Shown: piece after piece, positions 26,784 to 35,732 of the stretch
How the letters are laid out: the number at the start of each line of letters is the position of its first letter
Position numbering within the stretch: the first letter of the stretch is position 1
Assembly (NCBI GenBank): GCA_963762315.1
Contig: CAVXKO010000005.1
Span: forward strand, 372,001 to 436,000
Origin: RPQJ01 sp963762315
GTDB lineage: Bacteria > Pseudomonadota > Gammaproteobacteria > Steroidobacterales > Steroidobacteraceae
Length of the DNA: 64,000 bases
Direction: 5' to 3'
Position numbers and translations under genes: made by a program
The notes under the pieces: generated by a model
The model's input: only the letters and a program-made list of their open reading frames with translations
Told to the model about the DNA's origin: nothing
Database searches by the model: none

Positions 26784-28712
26784 TCAGCCTCCGGGCAATG
26801 CACGTGCCATGGCGCGGTCGGCCAGCTCGCGGCGCTTCAGGTGGATCAGGAGCAATGAGACCGCCGCGGGCGTGACGCCAGGGATGCGCGCGGCCTGTCC
26901 GAGCGTGACCGGGCGATGTTCGCTCAAACGCTGGCGCGCCTCGTTCGACAGGCCGTGCACCTGCGTGTAATCGAGCGAATCCGGCAGGCGGGTTTCCTCG
27001 TTGCGACGCTGGCGCTCGATCTCTTCGTGCTGGCGGTCGATGTACCCCATGTACTTGGCCTGCACGTCAACCTGCAGCGGCACCTGCGTCGCCAGCCGTT
27101 CGTCGTCGCGCCAGTCCGATTCGCCGGGGCCGATCAATTCGGTCAGCGCGGCATAGGAAACTTCCGGCCGGCGCAGCAGCTCGAACCCGCGCTGCTCGCG
27201 AATGATCGGCGTGCCGAAGAGCCCCTCGGCGTGCACGGCCGCTTCGGTGCCGGGCCGCACCCAGGCCTGGTGCAGCCGGGCCATCTCGGCGTTCACGGAA
27301 ACTCGCTTGCGCTCGAACAGCGCCCAGCGCTCGTCGTCGACGAGGCCAAGCTCGCGACCGATCGGTGTGAGGCGCAGGTCGGCATTGTCTTCGCGCAGCG
27401 TGAGCCGGTACTCCGCGCGGCTCGTGAACATGCGATACGGCTCGGGTGCGCCCTGCGTGATCAGGTCGTCGACCAGCACGCCGATGTACGCCTCGCTGCG
27501 CTTCGGCCACCAAGGCTCGCGTCCCAGCACTTCGCGCGCCGCGTTGAGTCCGGCCAGCAGGCCCTGCGCCGCCGCTTCCTCGTAACCCGTCGTGCCGTTG
27601 ATCTGTCCCGCGAAATAGAGGCCCGCGACGTGCTTCGTCTCGAGCGTCGGGCGCAGGTCGCGCGGATCGAAGAAATCGTATTCGATCGCGTAGCCGGGCC
27701 GCGTGATGTGTGCATTCTCGAAGCCGCGAATGCTTCGCACGAACTCGACCTGGACGTCGAACGGCAAGCTGGTCGAGATCCCGTTCGGGTACACCTCGTG
27801 CGTGTCGAGCCCTTCCGGTTCGATGAAGATCTGGTGGGACAGCTTGTCGGCGTACCGGACGACCTTGTCCTCGACGGACGGGCAGTAACGCGGCCCCACG
27901 CCTTCGATCACCCCGGTGAACATCGGCGAGCGGTCCGTGGCGGCGCGGATCAGCTCGTGCGTGCGCTCGTTGGTCGAGGTGATGTGACACACCACCTGCC
28001 GCGGATGTTCGCTGCGCAGGCCGAGGAACGAGAACACCGGCATGGGCTCGTCGCCCGGCTGCACCTGCAGGCCGGAATAATCGATGCTGCGCCCGTCGAT
28101 GCGCGGCGGCGTCCCGGTCTTCAGGCGCCCGACGCGCAGCGGCAGTTCGCGCAGCTTTTCGGCGAGAAGATTCGAAGGAGAATCGCCGGCGCGTCCGCCC
28201 TGGTACTGGTTCAGGCCGACGTGGATGCGCCCGCCGAGGAACGTGCCGACGGTCAGCACCACTGCGCGTGCGGAGAACTCGAGGCCGACCGGGGTGATGA
28301 CGCCGGTCACACGACCGCCTTCGAGGCGCAGGCCTGCCACCTCCTGCTGGAACAAGGTCAGGTTCTGCTGGTTCTCGAGCAGGCTGCGGATGGCCCGGCG
28401 GTAGAGCATGCGGTCGGCCTGGGCGCGAGTCGCGCGCACCGCCGGACCCTTGCTGGCATTGAGCGTGCGGAACTGGATTCCGGCACGATCGGTCGCTCGG
28501 GCCATGGCGCCGCCGAGCGCATCGATCTCGCGGACGAGGTGGCCCTTGCCGATGCCGCCGACGGCCGGATTGCAGCTCATCTGGCCGAGCGATTCGATGC
28601 TCTGCGTGACGAGCAGCGTGCGGCACCCCATGCGCGCGGACGCCAGCGCGGCTTCGGTGCCGGCATGGCCGCCGCCCACCACGATCACGTCGAAGGGTTC
28701 CGCAAAACGCAT
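26784..28712 (-). CDS. mnmG: tRNA uridine-5-carboxymethylaminomethyl modification enzyme MnmG
   Basis: FAD-dependent partner of MnmE that installs the cmnm5 group on U34 of certain tRNAs. The 642-residue protein starts MRFAEPFDVIVVGGGHAGTE, with the FAD-binding GGGHAGTEAALASARMG, SCNPAVGGIGKGHLVREIDA, and the two MnmG family signatures including GPRYCPSIE-like GPRYCPSVEDKV and GYEEAAAQGLLAGLNA. Length matches E. coli (629). In the ancestral order it neighbours rsmG and mnmE; here both are more than 14 kb away. Confidence 0.97.
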   Translation of the reverse strand: MRFAEPFDVIVVGGGHAGTEAALASARMGCRTLLVTQSIESLGQMSCNPAVGGIGKGHLVREIDALGGAMARATDRAGIQFRTLNASKGPAVRATRAQADRMLYRRAIRSLLENQQNLTLFQQEVAGLRLEGGRVTGVITPVGLEFSARAVVLTVGTFLGGRIHVGLNQYQGGRAGDSPSNLLAEKLRELPLRVGRLKTGTPPRIDGRSIDYSGLQVQPGDEPMPVFSFLGLRSEHPRQVVCHITSTNERTHELIRAATDRSPMFTGVIEGVGPRYCPSVEDKVVRYADKLSHQIFIEPEGLDTHEVYPNGISTSLPFDVQVEFVRSIRGFENAHITRPGYAIEYDFFDPRDLRPTLETKHVAGLYFAGQINGTTGYEEAAAQGLLAGLNAAREVLGREPWWPKRSEAYIGVLVDDLITQGAPEPYRMFTSRAEYRLTLREDNADLRLTPIGRELGLVDDERWALFERKRVSVNAEMARLHQAWVRPGTEAAVHAEGLFGTPIIREQRGFELLRRPEVSYAALTELIGPGESDWRDDERLATQVPLQVDVQAKYMGYIDRQHEEIERQRRNEETRLPDSLDYTQVHGLSNEARQRLSEHRPVTLGQAARIPGVTPAAVSLLLIHLKRRELADRAMARALPGG

Positions 28713-28725
28713 GAGGGTCCCGCTG

Positions 28726-29115
28726 TCAGGCCGATCGGCGGATTGTACTCGCCAACTCGCGTTGAAAAGCCTCGAGGCGCAGCGCCACGAAGCGACGGGC
28801 CTGCCGCTCGTAGCGGTTGCGCCAGTAGCCGTTGCGGCGCCATTCCGTGAGGTAGCTCCAGAGGTTCATGCGGCCCCGGTTCCATTGGCGCAGCACGTGG
28901 AAGTACTCGTGCAGCATGAGCGCCGGATCGGCAAAGAACGCCTCGGCCGAGTCGCGCAGGTAGATGCGATTGCGGCGCGTCGTCGCCGTGGCGTGGCCGT
29001 GCAGGCGCGCGAACCACGAGTTCTCGATGATCTCGACGCCGTCGACGTCGTCACCGAGCACCGCCTTGAGCGCCGCGCGCAGGTGATCCGGCATGAGATC
29101 CGCGGTGCGGGCCAT
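28726..29115 (-). CDS. Small HExxH putative metallopeptidase-like protein
   Basis: 129 residues starting MARTADLMPDHLRAALKAVL. The centre reads LMLHEYFHVLRQWNRG, a HExxH zinc-binding motif of the kind seen in short DUF4157-like domains; GVEIIENSWFARLHG and ATTRRNRIYLRD precede it. No signal peptide. It is 13 nt upstream of mnmG and 24 nt downstream of the acyltransferase on the same strand. Catalysis is inferred from the motif only; no third zinc ligand can be assigned by eye. Confidence 0.65.
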   Translation of the reverse strand: MARTADLMPDHLRAALKAVLGDDVDGVEIIENSWFARLHGHATATTRRNRIYLRDSAEAFFADPALMLHEYFHVLRQWNRGRMNLWSYLTEWRRNGYWRNRYERQARRFVALRLEAFQRELASTIRRSA

Positions 29116-29139
29116 GGCGGGTCCGTGCCGCTCGCGCGA

Positions 29140-30708
29140 CTACGCTGCCTTGCGCTTGCGCGGGGCCCGCTTGGCCTTGGCGGCAGCCGCGCGCGGCTTG
29201 CGGGCGCGGGCGGCCTTGGGCGGCGGCGGAGTTTCGTCGGCCTTGCCGAGGTCCGCCGCGGCCTGCTTCAGCTCCGCGAAAGCCTGATTGAGGCAATCGG
29301 CGAAGAACGCCGGATCCGGCAGCATGTCGCGACAGGAGATGGCGCAGATCCACATCGTGCCCGCGTAGCTGAAGCCCGTGACGTTGAGGCCCATGCCGTC
29401 GACCGCGATGCTGATCGGCGCGTAGTTCACGAGCCGCGCGCCGGCCATGTAAAGGGGCACGTCCGGTCCGCGCACGTTGGAAACGACCAGGCCGACGCCC
29501 GGCAGCCTCACGTTGCGCAGCAGGTTGTGCGTGACGACGTTCGGGAGGTGCTCGAGCAGGTCGCGCGCGAGTTCCTTGCCGAGCGCGTCCGAGACTTCCT
29601 TCGCCGTCTGGGCTCCGGAATGGATCGCGCGCAGGCGCTCGATCGGATCCTCGATCTCGGTGTGCACCGGCATGGCCGTGAAGCCGACCTGGTTGCCGCG
29701 ATCGCCGCCCTTGTCCGCACCGCGCAGCGTGAGCGGCACCATCGCGATCATGCTGGCGTCCGGCAGTTCCTTCTTTGACGACAGGTAGCTGCGCAGCGCG
29801 CCGCCCACGATGCCGAGGAACAAGTCGTTGACGGTGATGTCGCCGACCTGTTCGCGTATCGCCTTGAAGTCGGTGAGCGGCAAGCCGACGGCCTCGAAGA
29901 CACGGTGCGCCGAAACCTTGCCGCTGAAACGCGTGGACGGCGGCAACATCGACATCAACGGGCTGATGTCGCCGCTCAGCAGCGCCTTGAGCGCCTGCAG
30001 GCTGGCGCCGCCGTCGGCCGTCATCTTCCCGAGCTTGCCGGCGCCAAGCGACGCCATCTTGCGCGCCGTCTCGAGCGAGAACTTCGCCAGCGAGGGCATC
30101 TTCTCGAGGTTGTGCACGAGCGCGCGGGAATACAGCTCGACACCCGTCGGTTCGCGATCGGCGTGGTAGCGCACTTCGGCTTCGTCGTCTGCATCGAGGT
30201 CCATCGGTTCGGGCGACAGGCTGTGCAGCGCCTTCATCAGCTCGGTGCCCGACTCGCCGTCGACGATGGCGTGATGCATCTTCGTATAGAGCGCGAAGCT
30301 GCCGCGCGGCAGCCCGGGAATGTGGTCCAGCCCCTCGATGACGTAAGCCTCCCAGAGCGGCTTGCTGCGGTCGAGCGGGCGCGAGTGGATGCGCGCCACC
30401 TGGATGCAGAGCTGGCGCCAGTCGCCCGGGTACGGCACTGCGACGTGACGGACGTGGAACTCGACGTCGATCGAAGCGTCCTCGATCCAGTACGGGCGGT
30501 CGAGCGAGAACGGCAACGTGACCAGCCGGCGCCGGAACTGCGGGAACTGGGCCACGCGGGTCGTGAAGAACCGCAGCACGTCCTTGAAGCGCACGCCGCC
30601 GGTCGGCGCCGTCGAAGGGTCGTAGATGGCGAGCGAGGCCACGTGCATGTGGTTGTTGCCCTGCTCGAACTGCAGGAACATGGCATCGGCACCGGACAGC
30701 TGTTTCAT
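29140..30708 (-). CDS. WS/DGAT wax ester synthase / diacylglycerol acyltransferase
   Basis: Acyltransferase that makes wax esters or triacylglycerol from acyl-CoA. The start at 30708 (MKQLSGADAMFLQFEQGNNH) gives 522 residues. The condensation-type active site HHAIVDG is at about 145-151; PLWEAYVIEGL and the C-terminal NVRGPDVPLYMAG and AVDGMGLNVTGFSYAG are also family hallmarks. The last 35 residues (after ETPPPPKAARARKPR) form a Lys/Ala/Arg-rich histone-H1-like tail that the core family lacks; it could bind nucleic acid or lipid surfaces. Divergent from the S10 peptidase gene. Confidence 0.92.
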   Translation of the reverse strand: MKQLSGADAMFLQFEQGNNHMHVASLAIYDPSTAPTGGVRFKDVLRFFTTRVAQFPQFRRRLVTLPFSLDRPYWIEDASIDVEFHVRHVAVPYPGDWRQLCIQVARIHSRPLDRSKPLWEAYVIEGLDHIPGLPRGSFALYTKMHHAIVDGESGTELMKALHSLSPEPMDLDADDEAEVRYHADREPTGVELYSRALVHNLEKMPSLAKFSLETARKMASLGAGKLGKMTADGGASLQALKALLSGDISPLMSMLPPSTRFSGKVSAHRVFEAVGLPLTDFKAIREQVGDITVNDLFLGIVGGALRSYLSSKKELPDASMIAMVPLTLRGADKGGDRGNQVGFTAMPVHTEIEDPIERLRAIHSGAQTAKEVSDALGKELARDLLEHLPNVVTHNLLRNVRLPGVGLVVSNVRGPDVPLYMAGARLVNYAPISIAVDGMGLNVTGFSYAGTMWICAISCRDMLPDPAFFADCLNQAFAELKQAAADLGKADETPPPPKAARARKPRAAAAKAKRAPRKRKAA

Positions 30709-30896
30709 GGGATTTCCAGACTCTTCCCCAGACCCGGGGCCGGTGAGACTACTGCCCGCGGGGCGGGGCGTCCATCCTGGCGGCGGCGGCGACCGGCGGA
30801 GCGGGCTCGGGGCCCCAACCGGGCGCCCAGTCCGCCCCGATCGCCCCCCGTCCAGCGACATATACTTCGGCGCTTCGCTCACCCGGGGACCCCGAC

Positions 30897-32456
30897 ATGA
30901 AGCCACTGGCCGCACTGCTCCTCGCGCTCGCTATATCGGTGTCACCGCTCTCGCCCGCGTGGTCCGAGGAACCGAGCGACAAGCCGGACACGGGGACCAA
31001 GGGCGATACCGACAAGGCGGACAAGAAGGACGAGGTGCCCGAAGCAAAGGTCTGGGTAACGAAGCACCAGGTCCAGATCGGAGGGACGAAACTCGCGTAC
31101 ACCGCCACTGCGGGCACGATGCTGATGAAGAACGACAAGGACGAGCCGGTCGCCCTGTTCGGCTTCACGGCCTATACGAAAGACGGCGCCGACCCTCGCA
31201 CGCGCCCGATCATGTTCGCCTACAACGGCGGCCCGGGCTCGGCGTCCGCGTGGCTGCACATGGGTATCCTCGGCCCGAAGCGCACGGTGTTGAAGGACCT
31301 CGAGCCGAACACGCGCGGTCCGTTCCGCACCGTCGACAACGACTACAGCATCCTCGATCGGGCCGATCTCGTCATGATCGACCCGGTCGGCACCGGGTTT
31401 TCACGGGCGGTGGGCAAGGCCGAGGGCAAGGATTTCTGGGGCGTCGACCAGGACATCACGTCGGTGTCCGATTTCATCGTCCGCTACCTCGGGGAGCACG
31501 GCCGCTGGGCCGCGCCGAAGTACATCCTCGGCGAAAGCTACGGCGGCATGCGAACTGCGGGCGTCACGTACGAATTGCTGACCAAGCACGACGTCGCGCT
31601 GAACGGCATCGTGCTGGTGTCGCCATACCTCGACTACGGTTCAGGCAACGCGGGTGTCGGCCTCGACGTGCCTTACGTCAATTTCCTGTCCACGTACGCT
31701 GCGACTGCCTGGTACCACGGCGTGGTGCCGAACCGGCCCGCGGAGCTGCAGCCGTTCCTGCGCGAGGTCGAGGCGTTCGCGCAGGACGTCTACGCGCCGG
31801 TTCTCTTCAAGGGCGTGCGCGCCACGCCGGAGGAGCGCAAGGCCGTCCTCGCCGGTCTGGCACGCTATACCGGCCTCAGCGAGGATTACTGGGACAAAGC
31901 CAACCTGCGCATCGACGAAGGCCATTTCCTGCAGGAGCTGATGCGCAGCCGTGGGACCGTGGTCGGGCGCGTCGACACGCGATATACCGGCGGCACGCTG
32001 AACCCGCTGTCCGAAACCATGCCGTACGACCCGTACGGCAGCGCCATTGGCCCGGCGATCGTCGCGACGTTCAACGACTACTACCGCGGCGAGCTGAAGG
32101 TGGAGTCGGAGCGACCGTACATCCTGTCGGGCGGCCTGTACCGCGACTGGGACAACCGTCACGAGGAGCCCGGCAAGGGGGGCAAGGTCCCCTACGCCAA
32201 CACCATCACGGATCTGTCGCACACGATGACGCTGAATCCGAAGATGAAGGTGCTGGTGCAATCCGGGTACTTCGATCTCGCCTGCCCGTATCGCACCGTC
32301 GAATACGCCATCGAGCATCTCGATGTGAGTCCCGCCGTGCGCGGCAACGTCTCGGTGCAGTACTACGACGCGGGCCACATGATGTACGTGCACCCGGCAT
32401 CGATGCAGAAGTTCAAGCGCGACCTCGCGGCGTTCGTCGACGCGAACGGTGGCTGA
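30897..32456 (+). CDS. Exported serine carboxypeptidase (family S10)
   Basis: 519-residue peptidase removing C-terminal residues from peptides. Signal peptide MKPLAALLLALAISVSPLSP..AWS is followed by a Lys/Asp-rich spacer (residues 25-50). Motifs: oxyanion region NGGPGSASAW (110-119) and the nucleophile elbow GESYGGMRT (Ser214); the late Asp and His would lie in SGYFDLACP and YDAGHMMY. Periplasmic or surface location. Starts 188 bp from the divergent acyltransferase. S10 enzymes are common in proteobacteria that live on peptides, alongside TonB receptors as here. Confidence 0.93.
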   Translation: MKPLAALLLALAISVSPLSPAWSEEPSDKPDTGTKGDTDKADKKDEVPEAKVWVTKHQVQIGGTKLAYTATAGTMLMKNDKDEPVALFGFTAYTKDGADPRTRPIMFAYNGGPGSASAWLHMGILGPKRTVLKDLEPNTRGPFRTVDNDYSILDRADLVMIDPVGTGFSRAVGKAEGKDFWGVDQDITSVSDFIVRYLGEHGRWAAPKYILGESYGGMRTAGVTYELLTKHDVALNGIVLVSPYLDYGSGNAGVGLDVPYVNFLSTYAATAWYHGVVPNRPAELQPFLREVEAFAQDVYAPVLFKGVRATPEERKAVLAGLARYTGLSEDYWDKANLRIDEGHFLQELMRSRGTVVGRVDTRYTGGTLNPLSETMPYDPYGSAIGPAIVATFNDYYRGELKVESERPYILSGGLYRDWDNRHEEPGKGGKVPYANTITDLSHTMTLNPKMKVLVQSGYFDLACPYRTVEYAIEHLDVSPAVRGNVSVQYYDAGHMMYVHPASMQKFKRDLAAFVDANGG

Positions 32457-32477
32457 GGACGCCCACGCCGTCCGATC

Positions 32478-32507
32478 GTTCGGGCCCGGCTGAAGCGTGG
32501 CCCGAAC
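32478..32507 (+). terminator. Stem-loop downstream of the S10 peptidase gene
   Basis: GTTCGGGCC and GGCCCGAAC form a perfect 9-bp stem with a 12-nt loop, 21 bp after the stop. There is no U-tract, so termination is only suggested. Confidence 0.4.
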
Positions 32508-32665
32508 GCGGGCCGTTACTGCAGACGCTCGCCGGTCGCGGTCATGCAGCCGCTCGGCCGGACGATCGTCCCAGCCTCGTCAAGAAGCGCGACGGATGCC
32601 GAACTGGTCCAGTGGTCCTTGGCATCTGGTGAAACGGTCGGATTTGTCCTGATAGGATCCGCTGC

Positions 32666-33646
32666 ATGTTGTGCCGAAGAACCCGCGTTCTGCTCGTGGC
32701 GGCACTTTGCGCCATATCCGGAACGGTCCGGGCGGTCGAGCCACCGCCGATTCCGGACTTTGCCGTGGACAAGGCCCTCAGGCCCACGGACGCCATGCCT
32801 GAGCGCGTGATCCAGTGGTCGCACCCGGGCGTCACCATGACTGACATGGTGTATTCGACGATCCCGGGGTTCCGCGCGCTGCACCTCGACCTGTACCGGT
32901 CGGCGGCTGCCCCGGCACCACAGCCGTTGATCGTCTTCGTGCACGGGGGTGGATATACGCACGCAAACGCACGGGCCGGCGCGGCGTTCATGGACCTGCC
33001 TGCGCAGCTCGCGTACCTGGCAGAGCGAGGCTATGTCGTGGCGTCGATTGAGTACCGCTTCAGCGGTGAGGCGCCTTTTCCGGCCCAACTCGACGACCTG
33101 CAGGCGGCCATTCGTTTCCTCCGCAGCAACGCGGCGCGCCTCGGCATCGATGGCGCCAGGATCGGCTCCTGGGGCATGTCCGCGGGCGCGCATCTTGCGG
33201 CCTTGAACGCGGTCCATTGTGCCGACGACGCGTGCGTTCAGGCATTCGCCGGCTGGTTCGGGACCTATGACCTCCCGGCCCACCTGCGCGACATACCGCG
33301 CGATCCGGTTGTTGCGGCGCTCTTCCGGTGCGGCAACGCAGGCTGTGAAACGGGCGTGCTGGAGGCGGCGAGCCCGATCCACCATGTCGATCGCAACGAC
33401 CCGCCGACGCTGTTGATCCATGGCCTGCACGACACGCTCGCCTTGCCGTCACAATCGGAACGATTCGCCAAAGAGTTGCAGGACGCCGGCGTAGACGCGC
33501 GACTGGTGCTGATCCCCGAGGTCGATCATGGGTTCGTCGGGTCGACGCCAGCGGTGACCAAGGACGCCTTGCGGCAGGCGCTGGCGGCCACGTTCGATTT
33601 TTTCGACCGGGTATTGAAAGGCGCGCCGGCGGCAAAAGTGCCCTGA
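32666..33646 (+). CDS. Exported alpha/beta-hydrolase esterase
   Basis: 326-residue alpha/beta-hydrolase of the carboxylesterase/BD-FAE type. A signal peptide (TRVLLVAALCAISGTVRA) is followed by the catalytic domain: oxyanion HGGGYTHAN (from His93), nucleophile elbow GSWGMSAGAHLAAL (Ser172), and a C-terminal HGLHDTLALPSQSE (Asp) and EVDHGFVG (His). All triad residues are present. Substrate unknown; likely an acyl or feruloyl-type ester. It converges on the TPR regulator gene, with 15 bp between stops. Confidence 0.88.
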   Translation: MLCRRTRVLLVAALCAISGTVRAVEPPPIPDFAVDKALRPTDAMPERVIQWSHPGVTMTDMVYSTIPGFRALHLDLYRSAAAPAPQPLIVFVHGGGYTHANARAGAAFMDLPAQLAYLAERGYVVASIEYRFSGEAPFPAQLDDLQAAIRFLRSNAARLGIDGARIGSWGMSAGAHLAALNAVHCADDACVQAFAGWFGTYDLPAHLRDIPRDPVVAALFRCGNAGCETGVLEAASPIHHVDRNDPPTLLIHGLHDTLALPSQSERFAKELQDAGVDARLVLIPEVDHGFVGSTPAVTKDALRQALAATFDFFDRVLKGAPAAKVP

Positions 33647-33661
33647 ATCGAAGGAGGATTC

Positions 33662-35590
33662 TCAGGCGAGGCCGATCTCCTTCGCGATGGCGCGCACGCG
33701 CGGCTCGTCACGGATTGGATCCAGCGCCGGATCCACGTTGATGTAGCCGATCGTCTGCGAATGGTCGTCGAGGGCACGCTCCATCGATGCGAGGGCGGCG
33801 TCACGCTCTCCGAGCGCGAGGTGGATCAGCGCAAGATCGAATCCGACGCCAAACCCCCTGGCGCCCAATGCCTCGATGCGAGCGATTTCGGCGCGAGCGG
33901 CCTCGACCCGGCCCGTCATCGCATATGCGCGGCCGAGATTCGCCAACGAGCTGGGCGCCACTTCGTTGTGCTCCTCGAGCATCCGGACCACCGTCTGCGC
34001 GTCGCCTTGCTGAAGCAGCACTCGCGCGAGGAACTGCCGCGGCAACACGGCGCCCGGCGCGGTCTCGAGTACGCTGCGCAACTGGCGTTGCGCGAGATCG
34101 AACTGCCGCGCCATACAGCGAATCCACCCTCCGATCGCCATGAATCCGACCGCCGCCGGCTCAAGGGATTGCGCGCGGCCGATATGGTCGATCGCATTCT
34201 CGACCCGACCGCTTTGCACCACGTTCAGGGCCAGGAACGCGTGCGTCCACGCAGCTCTCGGATCCAGGGCCAAAGCTTGCTGGCACAGGCGCCGCCCGCC
34301 CTCCCAGTCGTGATCGAGCTGCGTCTTCACGTGGCCCAGTGCAACCATGGCGGCCGGGAGTTGCGGATTGATCTCGAGGGCGCGTTGCGCAGCCCGCCGA
34401 GCCTGCTCGAACGCCTCCGCGGGCGGCACGAGCATGAATGCGCCCGACAGCGCCCATGACTCCGACAGGCCGGTGATGGCCTCGGCGAACTGCGAATCGC
34501 GGGCGATCGCGGCCTGGAAGAACTCTTTGGCCCGCAGGATCCCCTGCGGGTCACGGCGCTCGAGCTGGTAGCGGCCGTTCGCGTAGAGCTGCCACGCCTC
34601 GGCGTCGGCCGTGCTGCGCGCGACCAGCCGCTTGCGGGCGTCGGCGGGAATCTGCACGGCGAGCGCATTGACCACCTGCGTGGCGAGCGCATCCTGCACG
34701 GTGAAGAAATTGCCGAGTCTTTCTGTGTAGTTGCCGGCCCACAGCGATTCGCCCGTCGCGACGTCCAGCAGGCGCGCCGTGAGCCGCACGTCGTCCTGCT
34801 GGATCTGGACGTAGCCGTCCACCACGGCCGCGACCTCCAGCTCGCGGCCTGCCTTCAATGGATCCTGCTCGGCCGACGAGTAGCGGCGCACCGAACTCAA
34901 CGGCTTCACGACGACGCCCGGCAACGTGCTCAGCCGATTGATGAGCAGTTCCGCCACGCCGATTTCGATCGCCTCGTTACGCGACGTTGAGACCAGCGGC
35001 TTGAACGGCAACACGGCGATGGACGCCGGCAGCCCTGCGGTGGGCTTCCTGCGCATCAGCCATGCGGTGCCAGCGGCGACGGCAAGTGCTGCCGCACCGA
35101 CGCCCGCAAGCAGGGCGCGTCGCGAGACCGTCTGCGAATCGGCGACCGGCACCGGGGGATCGACGGCCGGTTCGGCTTCAGGCACCGGGGGAGGATCGGG
35201 TGACGGCGGCAACGCCGAAGGAATGGGGCTCACGGCGCTCGGCTCCGGGCCCCAGTCCACGACCGGCTTCACGTCGCCGACGAACTGGTAGCCACGGCCG
35301 GCGATGGTGGCGATGAATTGCGGCGACTCACGGGAATCGCCCAGGGCGCGACGCAGAGTGGAGATCGCCTGCGTGAGGTTGTTCTCCTCGACCACCATGC
35401 GCGGCCAAACTGCGTCCATCAGTTCGCGCTTGGGGACCATGCGCTCGCGATGGGCGAGAAGGTACGCGAGGACCTCGAAGGCTCGATCGGACAGCGGCAA
35501 GGCATCCTGCCCGTTGCCGCTCAACCGCCGCCGCGATAGATCGAGCGTGAAATCCGCGAATCGATAGCCGCGGATCGACTGTGACTGCAT
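33662..35590 (-). CDS. CadC-type winged-helix, TolB-like, TPR membrane regulator
   Basis: 642-residue one-component regulator with the same plan as the protein at 9417: winged helix at residues 5-105 (YRFADFTLDLSRRRLSGNGQ ... TIAGRGYQFVGDV), Pro-rich linker, one membrane helix (RALLAGVGAAALAVAAGTAWL, near 180), TolB-like domain (SIAVLPFKPLVSTSRNEAIE), then TPR repeats to the end. It is divergent from the TonB-dependent receptor, with a 142-bp intergenic region, so the receptor is its most likely target. The signal sensed is unknown. Confidence 0.87.
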   Translation of the reverse strand: MQSQSIRGYRFADFTLDLSRRRLSGNGQDALPLSDRAFEVLAYLLAHRERMVPKRELMDAVWPRMVVEENNLTQAISTLRRALGDSRESPQFIATIAGRGYQFVGDVKPVVDWGPEPSAVSPIPSALPPSPDPPPVPEAEPAVDPPVPVADSQTVSRRALLAGVGAAALAVAAGTAWLMRRKPTAGLPASIAVLPFKPLVSTSRNEAIEIGVAELLINRLSTLPGVVVKPLSSVRRYSSAEQDPLKAGRELEVAAVVDGYVQIQQDDVRLTARLLDVATGESLWAGNYTERLGNFFTVQDALATQVVNALAVQIPADARKRLVARSTADAEAWQLYANGRYQLERRDPQGILRAKEFFQAAIARDSQFAEAITGLSESWALSGAFMLVPPAEAFEQARRAAQRALEINPQLPAAMVALGHVKTQLDHDWEGGRRLCQQALALDPRAAWTHAFLALNVVQSGRVENAIDHIGRAQSLEPAAVGFMAIGGWIRCMARQFDLAQRQLRSVLETAPGAVLPRQFLARVLLQQGDAQTVVRMLEEHNEVAPSSLANLGRAYAMTGRVEAARAEIARIEALGARGFGVGFDLALIHLALGERDAALASMERALDDHSQTIGYINVDPALDPIRDEPRVRAIAKEIGLA

Positions 35591-35732
35591 GGACGTCCTT
35601 GTTGACGGGCGACAGGGGCCAAGGTCCCGGCGGACGGCATCGGCGTGGGGCGATCGTAACCATCCGCCCGGGGCCCCTCAAGCAGGTAAGATCCAGCCGC
35701 ACGCCAACGGAGGACCGTGGGAGAGGGGCTGG

